A stretch of DNA of 64,000 nucleotides from Hemicentrotus pulcherrimus (taxonomy: Eukaryota; Echinodermata; Echinoidea; Camarodonta; Strongylocentrotidae). Of the stretch, positions 36,256 through 48,302 are shown piece after piece. The stretch spans positions 58,747 through 122,746 of the forward strand of contig BEXV01000364.1 of NCBI GenBank assembly GCA_003118195.1, written 5' to 3'. Under the pieces are notes generated by a model. It was not told where the DNA came from. It did not search any database and saw nothing but the letters and a program-made list of their open reading frames with translations. Each line of letters starts with the position of its first letter. Within the stretch, counting starts at the first letter, position 1. Both the position numbers and the translations under genes were made by a program.

Positions 36256-37210
36256 AAGCTTAATCTGTATCAATACGTGCGAAGACACGCAGTCATCTAT
36301 CACACTTTGTGTTTCGTCTTCGATCGAAAACAGAACATGCTAAAAGGCTTGGTATTAACGCACTAATAAAGTAATGTTATGTACTAAGGATAATTATAGT
36401 GAATTTAAGTGGGTCAATTTTTTTTTAGCAGAAGAAAAATGATTGGATTGACTGAAAATCCGATTGATGCCAGCGGATCATTTACTGTAATTATATGTGT
36501 CGTCCTTGGCCAAATTGCCTGGCGGACGACAGTTTAACAAATGACCCAAGCGGGTTTATAATCCAATACAAAACATGTAAACAACCGATAAGAGACAATT
36601 GTGCTTGTAAACAACAATACCATACCAATTACATGCAGAATGTCAAATTACCGTGCCGTTTGTAAATTCCTGATAAGTTGAAATGAGTCCTCATCATATT
36701 TGCAAAAGTCGATTGTCTGTACAATGATGATCGGACAGAATCATTTGTCATTTTCAAGGAAATTACTTGATAAACTGAGCTTTATGCGATGCGACATCAG
36801 TTAGTATGGAGAAGAAACACGGTTGTTTTTAACAAGAAAGGTCTCTACTTTGCAAAATGAAGACTATATGATGTTAAATTGAAACTCGATTGACTATCCC
36901 ATACCTTGATAATACCTCAGTCAGACCAACACGACCGACAGCAGACTGATGCCAGACTGAATTTGAATTTACATTACAAGTTTCAGCCGATTTGGAGTCT
37001 TTTTGACGGTATGACAGAGGAGTGAGGGCTTATTCCATCCCCTAGTATCTCTACGCTGTTCTAAGATCTTCCCTTGGTCCTTTTTTGAACCACAGGTTCG
37101 ATTTGCGAGAAAGGTAACCATTACTGCCAGTCACAAAGGAACGCCAACGTGTCTCTAGATGTGGCCAAGATAACTGCAATAAAACGTCTGGAAAGCAAAT
37201 GGGTTCAAGA
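36256..37210. other. No gene recognised; one hairpin
   Basis: An 8-bp perfect inverted repeat TGTCGTCC / GGACGACA lies near 36509-36542, with weaker outer pairing. Nothing else was seen. Confidence 0.55.
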
Positions 37211-37218
37211 TACTCGGA

Positions 37219-37264
37219 CAGGGGCGTAGAAAGAACTTGTAAAATGGGGGGGGGGGGGGGGGGN
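37219..37264. mobile_element. hAT-like left terminus and G run, unpaired
   Basis: CAGGGGCGTAGAAAG at 37219 leads into about 18 G and one undetermined base (37264). No matching right end with a duplicated TACTCGGA flank was found downstream. Confidence 0.4.
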
Positions 37265-38640
37265 CTGGGTGGCCCTTCTGATAAGTCACAGCAAAATTTT
37301 TTTTTTTATAATTACACAATGGCTTTGGGGTGGGGAAGCACAAGACAATAATTTCAGGGCCGCAATTTTTATTTGTACATAATTTTTCTATTAGCTTTGG
37401 TAGACTAATATGGAATAAACAATGGTCTGCCACAATCAATTCTGGTCACAAGTAAAATTATGTAATATATACTCTAATCTATATGGTAATACAGCGTTTC
37501 GTTCCATATTGCACAATGGGTTAATATATGTACAATATGACAGCTTCGGTTTATCAAAAGGAGGCTATGGCGGTGATGCGGCCCCCTAAATCTGCCACTT
37601 GACGTGGGTATCAAGTGAATGCGATGCACTCGTTCCATTCAACCCGGTAACCATTGTTCATCTTCATCCATCTAGAGATTGTTACCTAGCTGATCACCAG
37701 CGGCAATGCCAGACAAACTTTAAGCAACATTAAAATACTTGTATCAACATGCACAACAGGAGAGGAAGATGAAGTTACTGAAATCCCAAAGCACTTAACA
37801 AAGAATCACAATTTGTCATTTAACTTGCTAACGTTCTGTCATAATAAAGTGTAAGTTAAGTACTTGACCTGTGTTCTTTCAAGGCTGTTTATGTTCCTTC
37901 CAAGAACACGTTATTTATGTATATATGTTTATAACATGATTTAATTGTAAATATATCACGTTTTTTCAACCACAGCACTTTATTGACCAACTGATATTTC
38001 CCGAAGGTTCCAACAAAGTCGAATTAAATTATGTCGCACACTTTATGTCTATTTCATGTTCAGTAATGACGTCTACTAAAAGAACAAGGAAATACAATGG
38101 AATTCTGTTTATCAGATGAATACCAATAACTAAAAACGAAAGACTTTCCCAGTAAGTCTATTGTGATCAAACTTTACCAAAGTTACATAATTTAATGGAA
38201 CATGTAGGGGTAAGTGATATAACAGCCAGAAGGTATATCTATCTAACAATTGAATTGTGGGTAACGTGAACTTGTGAACCATTACAAGCAAAGATATATA
38301 GCAAGCTGATATGGGGAGTTGTTTTGTTTTCTTTCAGTTATGGTCATTTGGCAAAACATTACCCGATTGGGTTATAGAATAATGGCTCAAAATTGGTAGG
38401 ACACTTAACATCACCTCAAATTTTGTGCAGTCTGTCATTTGATACATATTTGAGAAGAAACATGCGTTTTGATATGTGCTATTGGGAGATACTAATGGAT
38501 CATAAAACACTATTTCTGGTATTAAATCGTCGGTCACGGCGTGATCCGGGCGTAAAACGCCGGTGTACATGTAGCTTTTACCAGAAGCCAATAATTACTT
38601 AACCGGTTCACTGACCAACCGTTACCAATATGGCAAGGGT
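37265..38640. other. No gene recognised
   Basis: Short frames only (85 codons or less). A CACTTGA / TCAAGTG mini-hairpin lies near 37596-37617. Confidence 0.55.
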
Positions 38641-38646
38641 TGAAGC

Positions 38647-38671
38647 GAGAGAGAGAGAGAGAGAGAGAGAG
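38647..38671. repeat. (GA)n microsatellite
   Basis: Pure GA units. Confidence 0.95.
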
Positions 38672-38672
38672 T

Positions 38673-41600
38673 TTAATGCATATTATTTGAGTTAGAAAGT
38701 ACATGTACTATAAAAAATGTGTAATGTTCATGTCTGTGTTGTCAGTCTAAGAAAGTAATGTAATTAATTATGCCATAAATGCAGATGAAGTGATATTACA
38801 AACAAAATAGGTACGTTTAGCCTATAATTGTAGAACTACATTAATCTGAAAGACAAGATGTATTCGAGAAATGATATTTTTGCCTCCTTTAAAAAAGAAA
38901 AATCCGTTATCATTTCAGACATGTATCAAACAATATTATCCTAAGTCCACATTTTGGTGATATTATAAGTTTCCTATCAGTTTATGTTTATTATATTATA
39001 TGCAATTCAATCTACACTGTAGGATCTACGAGCTTGACAAAACATCATTAGTTCATGGGAAGAAAGTTATTAATGGTATATATCATGGAATGTATGGACT
39101 GTGTGTGTAAAATTATAGACAAAAAGAGCTTGATCATCAAAGTAAAATATATTCAACCATTTACCTGTAATTACATTATCAACCTTAAATTGTGTAGAGT
39201 TAAAAAAAACCTTTTCTCTCTAACTTTCAATATTAGAGGAGTTGAATATTTTCTGGTAACTTTCAATATAACAGGAATTAAAAACTTCTTACTTTGCAGT
39301 AAACAACAAAAAATCAAAAGTCATGTTAAACAGTCCATTTCAAGCACCTTTCATTGAAGATCAAATACCTACTTATACTACACTCATCTGTATTTGTCTT
39401 GCAATATACAGAGTCCATTACATCTAGATGCAAGATCAAAACATGGCCAGTGGTTGAGAACCCACACCACTATCATCTCGATCTTGCGTGTCGCCAGCAA
39501 CCACCTCCACTCAAGAAGCTGGTGGATCGAACCACTTCACGCCGACCCTCGATAAAATCCCACTCCTGACATCCCCATCAGCCCCCTCCTCTTTGCATTG
39601 TAAGCCAATCTCCGCGGACACGACGCGGTCTAGTAATCCTGCAAGGGGATGAAAGGCGGGAAAGCTGTCCAACAAATAGAACTAATATGCCACTTGGAGG
39701 ATGCTCGTTGTCCAGTGACCGAAATAGATTGCCAAATACACGACCAGAATGTTGACCAATGGCTTTATGCAATGCAATCAGCGGACACTTCACCGGCAGG
39801 AGAGAGTAAACTATTTGAAGACCACCAAAAGGAAGACCCGCTGTATTATCTACTTTTCACGCAAAAATAACGGCTCGCCTCTTCTTTCTCAACCCTCCTC
39901 TTGGTGTGTAACGGTAAAAAGAAAGAAGGCGGGAAGAGGTTGGAAGTTCTATTTGCCTGAGGACATCGAGAAACAATTAGACATATAAATGCGTTCTCAA
40001 ATGTCACTCATTCTGCGGTGACCAAGTGAACTCTCTAAAAGTGCCCCTGCAACAAACCAATTTTGAAAGTACAATGCTTTCAATAACTTATCATCGTTTC
40101 TTGTATGATACCGCTCAACTTTTATCTTCGTATTTTTCCATCTTTAGATCTGTTTCTTTCTTCATTGATGTACTTCACAAAGTAATTGACACTCTGAGAG
40201 AAATATCTGGGTGAACACAAGTTATGCATGACGTTGATTTCGATGTTCTGGGCTGGTAGATATATTTGTCACTTCCAAAGCACTTTGGGAACACATGCTT
40301 GATCCGTTTTCCATATGAGCTATATAATGATAGTTATTGTTTTGTTGTTATCTTAAGTTATTATGATAATACTTATGATGATAATCTTAAGTTAAATATA
40401 TTGAAAAAATCCTTTCAGCCGCCAGGTAAAATTTGCAACGAGTTCATGTATATGTTTGCAAAAAAAACTTTGATACCCAAAATATGAACAGGTTCAAACA
40501 CATATGTTTTCGCGTCTCCAAATGCCAGAGGTCTTCTCATCTACTCGCTAAAAATATATACTTTAAAAAATGAAAACGAACTACGTATCGACTTTACAGC
40601 TTTTACGTGAATTTCAGAAATTCAACGGTGACACCAAATCCAACAGGAATCATGCCTTATTTACGTCCTGTAATTATGATTTATCAAGGAAGGCAGAAAA
40701 TGGGTCAATAACATTTGTTCAAAAATCAATACTAATATACAACCATCGATTGAATAATTATGTTTGGTGATGAGTGCCGGCCAAAATCGATCAGATGTAA
40801 TAACCGAGTGCCCAATTAGACGCATCAATGTCGAATATGGATCAATATTTTCATTGCGATGCCAGCTTGAGCCAATGATTGCACAGCGTTAACGTTAAAT
40901 TTAGCAAAGATCAGTGTACACTTCAAACACAGTTGGGTGTGAATTCACCAAATACTGGGTTAAAAAAGGGACCATGCATGTACGAAGGTTTAAAAAAAAA
41001 AAAATTATGGTTTCATTTTTAACGCAACTAAGTATCAAAGATTTCTCGTATGGTGCGTCAAAGAATGCGCTAGTCGTTGACGCATTACTACGTCAATAAA
41101 TGACGCTTCATGTACAAGCCAAAATGAACAATCTTTATAGTGTCAAACCACAAAAAAATATTAAGAGGACAAAGAGAGATAGAGAGAGCGAGATTAAAAG
41201 AGAATACTTATAAGAAGATTTAAGGTACGCAGTTGAGTGACGATAGACTATCGAACAGTAATCATTACCCAAAAGATTAGCAGACGACAATTAATGAACA
41301 TTGTGACGTCATAATTATTGATGGCGGTCACCTTATCGCTTGACTGGCTATCTTTGTTATTGTTTTGATCGTTGGTCATCGATGCAGAACTTTAAAAGTA
41401 GAACGTATCTCTGGGTATCAAACAGTCCATGCAGTAAAAGTATGGGTCTAAAAAAACAACATTATATATTTTTTCTCATCCTCCCATCGTTCAAAAAAAA
41501 ACAAAAAAAAAAATGGTATTCCTTTATCACATCTTTTTTCATTTTCTAATCTTCTTATTCCCCATTCTGTTTCATTATATTCTATTAATTCATCTTTTTC

Positions 41601-42089
41601 TTATTTTACAGTCATTATTAAAAATGCATCTACTGTATATGTAATAAATTTAGATTTCCGATCAATAAATCATGTTAGTAATGCATTTACCACACAGTGA
41701 AAAAAGAGAATCTCTTAATCTGTTACAAGTTGCCACAAAAGAGAATTTCGCTTTACCGTCCAAATGTTGCAAATGAAGATACGCTTTTAGGCCCATGTGA
41801 GGACGGATTTGGTTTCTTCCTTGCAGTGATATACACAGAGGACTAGTCCGGCCTAAAAACTCGCCTAACGCTCTATTTGTAAAGTACCTTAATCAACTCT
41901 CGGGTCTAGCGTTCCTGTCACCTGGGGGTCGAATGATCAGTACACGTAATGTTTCTGGAACGCGAACATTGTTATCAGGCGGGCTTTCACCTGAGTCCGT
42001 ACTTTTTATAAATTTGTGCGTTGACACGATTAATTATTTCATGCTGAACTTTCTAAACTACTTAACTGAATCAAAGAGGGCCACAGGTA

Positions 42090-42090
<1 letters not shown>
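38673..42090. other. No gene recognised
   Basis: About 3.4 kb of mostly AT-rich sequence. The longest frame is 100 codons (39055-39357) and is Ile/Lys/Phe-rich, as expected of AT-rich chance translation. A somewhat GC-richer patch lies at 39440-39960. Confidence 0.55.
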
Positions 42091-42094
<4 letters not shown>

Positions 42095-42121
<27 letters not shown>

Positions 42122-42294
42122 AACGAGGGAGAGGGAGATGACTCGATAGAGGGGGAAAGAGAGGGGGAATAGATCGAAAGAAGGAAGAGAGGGAGAGAGG
42201 AAAGGGTGAAGATGGAGAGAATAATGCGAAGAAAAAGCAGGGGTAAAGGGGAATGTGAAGGTATAGAAAGGAACGGGAGAATAGAGAAAGAGAA

Positions 42295-42325
<31 letters not shown>

Positions 42326-42365
42326 GTCTAGGGAAAGAAGAAGGAGAAGGTGGCAGAGATGAACA
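42095..42365. repeat. GA-rich tract with two pure (GA)n cores
   Basis: Pure GA at 42095-42121 and near 42297-42326 within about 270 bases of purine-rich sequence. The minus-strand Ser/Leu-rich frames are artefacts. Confidence 0.9.
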
Positions 42366-42800
42366 GGGGTGCAACGCAGGTACGACATGCATGAGGGTCT
42401 GTCAAATAGTTACATTCAATTACCTGCTGGGCGATAACTTATCAGTCTAGAATCATCATCATAATGGAAGAATTGGAAGAATAAAGAAAGAACGGAAGGA
42501 ACACAAATTTAGAGCGAGAGAGAAAGAAAGGAGATGGTAGAGGCGGTGCATATAACTGCGACACCAACGTCAATCGCGGGCCACTGGGGTCCTTGATTGG
42601 AGTCTGTGGGCCGAGGGCAACCCTGGACCCAGATGGAGAAACATCTGAGAAACAATCATTACAATCATGTAGACATGAATCAATGATTAGGGCAGGGAAT
42701 TGACAACACCATCCTCCAGAACCATCTTCCCTTCTGGTCGCATCCAAATCTGTGACGGCATCGAACAGTGTGATAGCAGATTGGCGTCACCAAATCTATG

Positions 42801-43515
42801 GAGACATAGAAAGGGGTGATCCTGAGGCGTCATCACATAAAATATTCGAAGTGTTAGAACCAAAGAGTTTTACTTTGTATGCTGGAATTCTATCTAAAAG
42901 GCAACTGCATAGGAACCCAACAAACCAATCCACAATGTCACACACAGTAGATTTCAAGACCATTCGCCTCATAACATTTTTAGAGATACAAAGTGGGTGA
43001 TCTTGAGACGTCATCAATATTAGAAGTGTTTAACGCAAGAGTTTCGCTTTTTATTCTCGAAGGCCATTCCTTAAAACCCCAAACGAAAGGACGATGTAAC
43101 ACACAATGAATGTTAAGATCATTCGCGTCATAACTTTCTTAGAGAGGGACGATTTTGAGCCGCCATCATGCATAATAATCGCAGTGTTATTAACGCAAGA
43201 GTTTCGCTTTGATTTCGGGAATCCCGTTGGTATACTCGAAGGCAACTCCTTAAAAAATCCAAACAAAGGACAACGTCCTACACGCTGGATTTTAAAAACA
43301 TTTGCGTCATAAAATACGCAGGGACACAGAGCGAGACAATCTCGAAGCGTGGTCATTTGAAGTGTAAAACAAAGATAGAGTTACATTTCTTACATTATAT
43401 GCGAGAATCATTTTCTCATCCCTGTCCTGAAGGTAATTATTTAAAATGGAAAGCAATCTTACAACAACAAAAAGGACACCCACAGGATTTCAAGATCATT
43501 ACAACCATTGGCTGC
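42801..43515. repeat. Diverged long-unit tandem array, four units
   Basis: Four head-to-tail units start near 42801, 42982, 43141 and 43320, about 181, 159, 179 and 195 bases long. Anchors recur in order. First comes GTGATCCTGAGGCGTCATC in unit 1 and GTGATCTTGAGACGTCATC in unit 2. Next are GAAGTGTT or CAGTGTT and AAGAGTTT(T/C)(A/G)CTTT, then a GAAGGCAACT or AAAGGCAACT block. Each unit closes with (C/G)(A/C)TTCGC(C/G)TCATAAC, changed in unit 3 to ATTTGCGTCATAA. Unit 4 is the most diverged. Conserved minus-strand words at the joints give short similar peptides (43017 and 43250 region), but no frame runs through. I do not recognise the family. It looks like an old, non-coding minisatellite or a local repeated duplication. 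Confidence 0.75.
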
Positions 43516-43800
43516 GTTGACTGTGAAATACACAAAAAAAAAGGAGTATGATGAGACATCAACGACTACAATTCCTTTTCTTTGTACCTTTTTTCTGAAT
43601 TTGTTCCCCTTTTCCCCATCGCTCTCTGTTTCCTTCTTTCCCAAATTTGTTGCCGCCAAAGGGGGGAGGGGGTCCGATTCGTCCCCTGGATCCATCACTG
43701 TAATCTAAATCAGTGCGCCATTTCATGGGGAAAAGAGTGAACCCCAGCCCCACCACCCCCAGATTTGCGACTCCCGCTGGATACGCCCTAGCTTTGTTTT
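43516..43800. mobile_element. Possible hAT-like ends, degraded
   Basis: TCCCCTGGATCCATCACTG (ending 43700) reads CAGTGATGGATCCAGGGG on the minus strand, a CAGTGGCGGATCC-type end. A second such word, CCCGCTGGATACGCCCTA, lies near 43772-43789. G-rich and C-rich runs stand next to them. No pair with a target duplication could be made. Confidence 0.35.
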
Positions 43801-44620
43801 ATAACCGGACATGATCATGATGATATTCGGTCTGGGAACCGAGAGTGGTTTATTAATACACCAACCCAGTAACAGGAACCTGGGAGAATGCGTTACAAGA
43901 AGCTTCTGTTGACAGACGGTCCGACGTATTACAATCCTGTTTCGATTGTACAACCACCAATCTCACTCACCGGCCCCTTGGTTTAAAGCGAGGTAATACA
44001 TATACACTGAAGTGAGCTCAGGGCTAGCTGCTTCAAATAAACAAAAGGTGCTGTGCCGAAAGCGCTGTTGCACACGAGACGTTATTTCGATTGCGCTATT
44101 TCCTGCGCTAATTAATCCTGTGGTGGTAATTGGTACATGAGCCAATAATTTGACGCAAACATGTGGACAATTTGTTTGCAATATCTTTGTATACAATGAC
44201 ACCCCCAAATGGCGCGACAAACACAACGCAAGTCGCTAGCGCAGTCCTACGTTAGAAAAAGAAGAAGAAATCTCATGTGTATCTAACTGATTATGGTTCA
44301 TTTACATGTATACATCTTTTCACGTCTCTATACAGAAACATATTGGTCGAATTTCAATTCTGAGACAGCGGTATCTCAATTGGTAGACGTCCATTGAAAT
44401 CAGCGTTTGCTGTTACTTTTTTAGAATTATCAACCGAACGAAAAGGACATGAATAAATCAATTAAAATACAATTAAATTTTGCGTAGCTAGGATTCTTTA
44501 TAACGTTGTTTTTTCCCTCTAAATTCCTCATATTTGCAATACATAAGAAACTGTGTAAATGTGATCTAGGGTGCATCTAATTCATAATATACCATACAGA
44601 ACCCAGCCGACATTAACAAG
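43801..44620. other. No gene recognised; weak tRNA-like word
   Basis: GGTATCTCAATTGGTAGACG near 44370 resembles a tRNA D-arm, but no B box follows. Nothing else was seen. Confidence 0.45.
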
Positions 44621-44624
44621 CTCG

Positions 44625-44663
44625 ACCCCTCCCCCGAACCCCTTCCCCGAACCCCTCCCCCAA
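44625..44663. repeat. 13-bp C-rich minisatellite, three units
   Basis: Three tandem units: ACCCCTCCCCCGA, ACCCCTTCCCCGA and ACCCCTCCCCCAA. The C-tracts could form an i-motif, or a G-quadruplex on the other strand. Confidence 0.85.
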
Positions 44664-47130
44664 AGGTCTCTTACCTCGAAGGAAATGATGATTATAAATG
44701 CTAATCGACTGAAGGAAAGAGCGGAATAAGCAAAGCAATCACTATTTCCCGTAATTCACCATCCAGACCATTTACACTGTCATCCAAAACTTTCGATTTC
44801 TTGCAGTGATTTTGGGATCAACGTTGGAAGCACAAAACAATTGGCGTATAATACCATTGGATAATACGACCTTTCCGTAGGGCATGGAATATTATCAAGA
44901 CATTGATTTTGACGTTTTAATACAGTCATTGGACTTCGATACGTTTTGGATTTTCTCATGAGCTTCTAGACATCAGTAAGTCTGTATTACTATTTGTTCC
45001 TATTCAATCGAAGGATAAAGTGAATCGATATTTGTCTACTTTTAATCAAGATTTATATTTGGATGGCTTTAAACAAAATTTTGTCAATACACAGTTGTAA
45101 ATGATGGAATTAATATCATCCGGCTTTGGAAAATGTATATTCGATTTTATTGATTGCCTCAATGATGTAATCGTTGTGGTCTGAAGACGACTTAAGAATG
45201 AATGCCAGAGAAAGGGCATGTATAATCGTATGATAATATACTGTTCTTGACTAACATCATGTGGGAATACAATAGTAGAATTACTATTAGGTGATTAGAA
45301 CTTTCACCTACCTCCAAAGAACGTTTTGTGTTCCATGGACATTGCGACTGTCTAACTACTCATCTCGTTATAACTCTCATTCCTGCAAAGCCCACCATAC
45401 GAGCAGCTTTTCATTACCCCCTAGTGTAAAGACGAATAAATTCAACATTATTAGCCACGAGACAGTTACAATACATTCAGTGGCATTATAAGAAATTTCC
45501 TTCACGCATTCATCCTGGTCATTCTTTTCTTCGCATTGTCGCTCGGCATCCAATCTTTCAAGTTATACCCTTTGTACTGCCACTTCAACATTACCAACTC
45601 CTTTTAAAATAGCCTCTTAGAACGCTTCACAAGCTAACCTTATGTTCGTCCCAACACGCTACAATGGGTCTGGTGATACAGTAATAAGATGTATTGATCG
45701 AAAGCACACCTCAGAAGGCATCACAATCAATGCAATCTTTGACGACTTGTCCGTTCATATATGCATGAACTTTTCACGAATGCTCCGACCTTACCCTAAA
45801 CCCTTTTATTGAATTATTGCTTTCACTGGTCTGTTTTTGCATGCCATTAGCCATGCTGCAGGCTGATGTAATTGGTTTCCAATTTAGGAAAGCCTGGTAC
45901 AAACTTGTCTTGTCACGATACATCATTACATTATTAAATGCATGAATGTTGAGTACATTTGTGAACTGATCTATTCGCTCTCTTATGGTCTGATGGTCGT
46001 AGCTCATGGGATATACATGTAACATGCATGGATGTTTATCTGGTTTCACCCGACGTATGTATTGAAATGGGACCAATTTCTACAAATGGCAGCTTTATTA
46101 TGTTTCTATGGTCCCACCACGTCAACTATTCTCAATGGAACCAATGAAATTACGAACTTAATCCTACCAAATTGTAAGCGTCTCAATTCAATAAACCCAT
46201 TCGATTACTACATGATTATGAGAGGCAAGACGACGGGGAGGGACAAGTCCCAGCCCAACACCCCCTCCGTCATCCTGGCTTTTTGTACAATGGGAAATTA
46301 TATAAATTTTGTCCCCCATAATATTACGAAATCGAAAGAAGACATTCTTTGAAATATATTGTAAGGACCTGGTACAACCCTTTGTACGATGAAAAGCAGG
46401 ATATCGAGTCCCATGTTGATGGTTTGAAGGGGGTCCTTGTAACTGTTAGCAGGAAATATCACATTTAGGCATTTATGTTGCCCTGAAATGCGACATAAAT
46501 GAAAGCACAGTGTTAATCGGGAGTGGAAAATGTAGTTAAACTCGTTGCAAATGCATTGCATGTAGATCCGCTGTTAACAGCTCACAATCTATGTGGACAT
46601 CACGCAGGTCTATAAGGTACATGTAATGGGGAAATTGGTAGGTGCAATATAGATTTTCATTCTGCACTTCATCCTTTGACATCAGACATGTTTACCTTGA
46701 TGAAAGAGTAATTCATTATTTTCCAAGTTTCATCTATGTTCCTCCTATATATCTCCTTTTTCTTGCGCTAGTAAAGATTGAATTGAATTGATTTTTTTTT
46801 TCAGTTTGATGTTTCTTTATGTTTGTTTTATTTAATACTTACATGTATAGGTCTTGACCCACAAGGGTTCGGAATAATACTTAAAATAATACATGTAGTG
46901 TCAGCAAATGGATGACTCACCAGCTGTTGATAGCGTGAAGAAATATGGTACGAAATAATCAAGTCAGAACATCTTTAGTGCTTTATACACAGCATACAAT
47001 ACGTAATAGAGATCAAACGATATCTATGAATCAGTTGGACATGTCACGGACTCGAAACAGGCGTTTTAATCTCCACCCATTCCGTACTAGATATCAACCT
47101 TCATTTCATGAATTGAAAAGGAAAAATGGG
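44664..47130. other. No gene recognised; one 12-bp hairpin
   Basis: CATTTATGTTGC (46470-46481) and GCGACATAAATG (46490-46501) pair fully, with one G-T, around an 8-base loop. Frames reach 106 codons (46032-46352) but are not recognised. GTACAA / TTGTAC and GACGGGGAGGG / CCCCCTCCGTC inverted words lie nearby. Confidence 0.5.
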
Positions 47131-47190
47131 CAGTGGTGAAGATCTGGGGGAAGGGGGAAGCTCAGGGGGCATGCGCCCCTTCCTCCTTTC
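47131..47190. mobile_element. hAT-like left terminus, unpaired
   Basis: CAGTGGTGAAGATCTGGGGG at 47131 is followed by G-rich sequence and GGGGGCATGCGCCCC. This is a CAGTGGCGGATC-type end. No right end was identified. An undetermined base lies at 47277. Confidence 0.4.
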
Positions 47191-47873
47191 GAACGGAGTA
47201 AAGAAATCACGATCACAAAGACTTTCGAGAAAATAACTTAAAGATGAAGTTGAGTTCTGGTCATGCGATTGCATTGNTGGTATAAGTTGCAATTGATTGC
47301 GGCAAGCTTTGGAGATACAATATATACTTACGACCGACTGTACGATTTCTACTTCAAGTTACAGGGCCCACGTTTGGATATTCTGAATGGTGATTCAGTT
47401 CAGGTCTATATTGGAAATAGGCAAATGGTTGATCATCTAGCAAGAATTTGTGTGTATTGCAAGGTTCTGGAATCATCAAAATGATAAGAAATTTGGTAAA
47501 GTTACGAACACTGTACACAGAACAAAGTATATGGGACTACACGAACACGTGGCGAACCCCACCCCCCCCCCACGAGTTTTACGATAAACATGAGATATTT
47601 AGAATATGCAGGCATTTGAAGAGCCATGCTTTTCACGGAACATGTCTTATCTGCTGTTCTTCCACACTTGCATAATAACAAATGATTAAGTTCACGAATT
47701 ATTTTTCACCTCTTCCCAGAACTCAACCTTCTCTTTAAGGGTAATTTCATTATCCAATGTATAGCCTATACAAATCTTTTCGGATTACATTCTAAAGCAC
47801 AAAGTGACTGGAACTGCCTGGGTTTACTATTATTTATTGGGGGGGGGGTCTTTGCGATCATGTTAAAAAATAG

Positions 47874-47899
47874 AAGAGAGAGAGAGAGAGAGAGAGAGA
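47874..47899. repeat. (GA)n microsatellite
   Basis: Pure GA units; a run of nine or more G lies 35 bases before. Confidence 0.95.
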
Positions 47900-48130
47900 A
47901 GGGGAAAAGGGGGAGGGAACTGATGAAAAGGAACGCGAAAGAAAATGTTAGGACCCCCTCCTATATTCTCCCCTATTTGGTGTCTTTCTCTTTTTACACT
48001 CATCCCCCTAGTCAGCCCAAACAGCCCCCCTCCAATGTCAGTGTCCTTGTCTTCATTGTAGATCTACATCTTTGATGGGTCAGTTTGCTTTTTAAACTTT
48101 ATACGAAAGAGGAAGGGGTGCCCTCTCAAT

Positions 48131-48302
48131 AGCTGGACCAGAGACATCTTTACACAGAGTTTGGCCAACCCGGTTCGAGTTCGACTAAATATGGCGACTA
48201 CTGCTTTGTCAGGCAAGCACAACACAAATTAATATACGCCATTTTGTGACCCAGTGAAACCAAGTTGGCCAAACTCTGGATATAGATGACTCTGAGCTGG
48301 AC
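48131..48302. mobile_element. hAT-type MITE, 31-bp TIR, perfect 8-bp target duplication
   Basis: The element is 48139-48294 (156 bp). Its left 31 bases (48139-48169) begin CAGAGACATC and end CAGAGTTTGGCCAAC. Its right 31 bases (48264-48294) are the inverted match, with 27 of 31 identical and the last 15 exact. The flanks are AGCTGGAC at 48131-48138 and again at 48295-48302. CAGAG ends and an exact 8-base duplication place it with hAT elements. A further inner pair, ATATGGCGA and TACGCCAT, lengthens the fold. Non-coding. The exact duplication suggests a fairly recent insertion. Confidence 0.9.

Noticed and set aside
42039..42392. Ser/Leu-rich minus-strand frames of 105-117 codons
   Set aside because: They are translations of the GA-rich tract.
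44367..44400. tRNA-like D-arm word as a tRNA gene or SINE head
   Set aside because: No B box follows at the right distance and no cloverleaf can be drawn.
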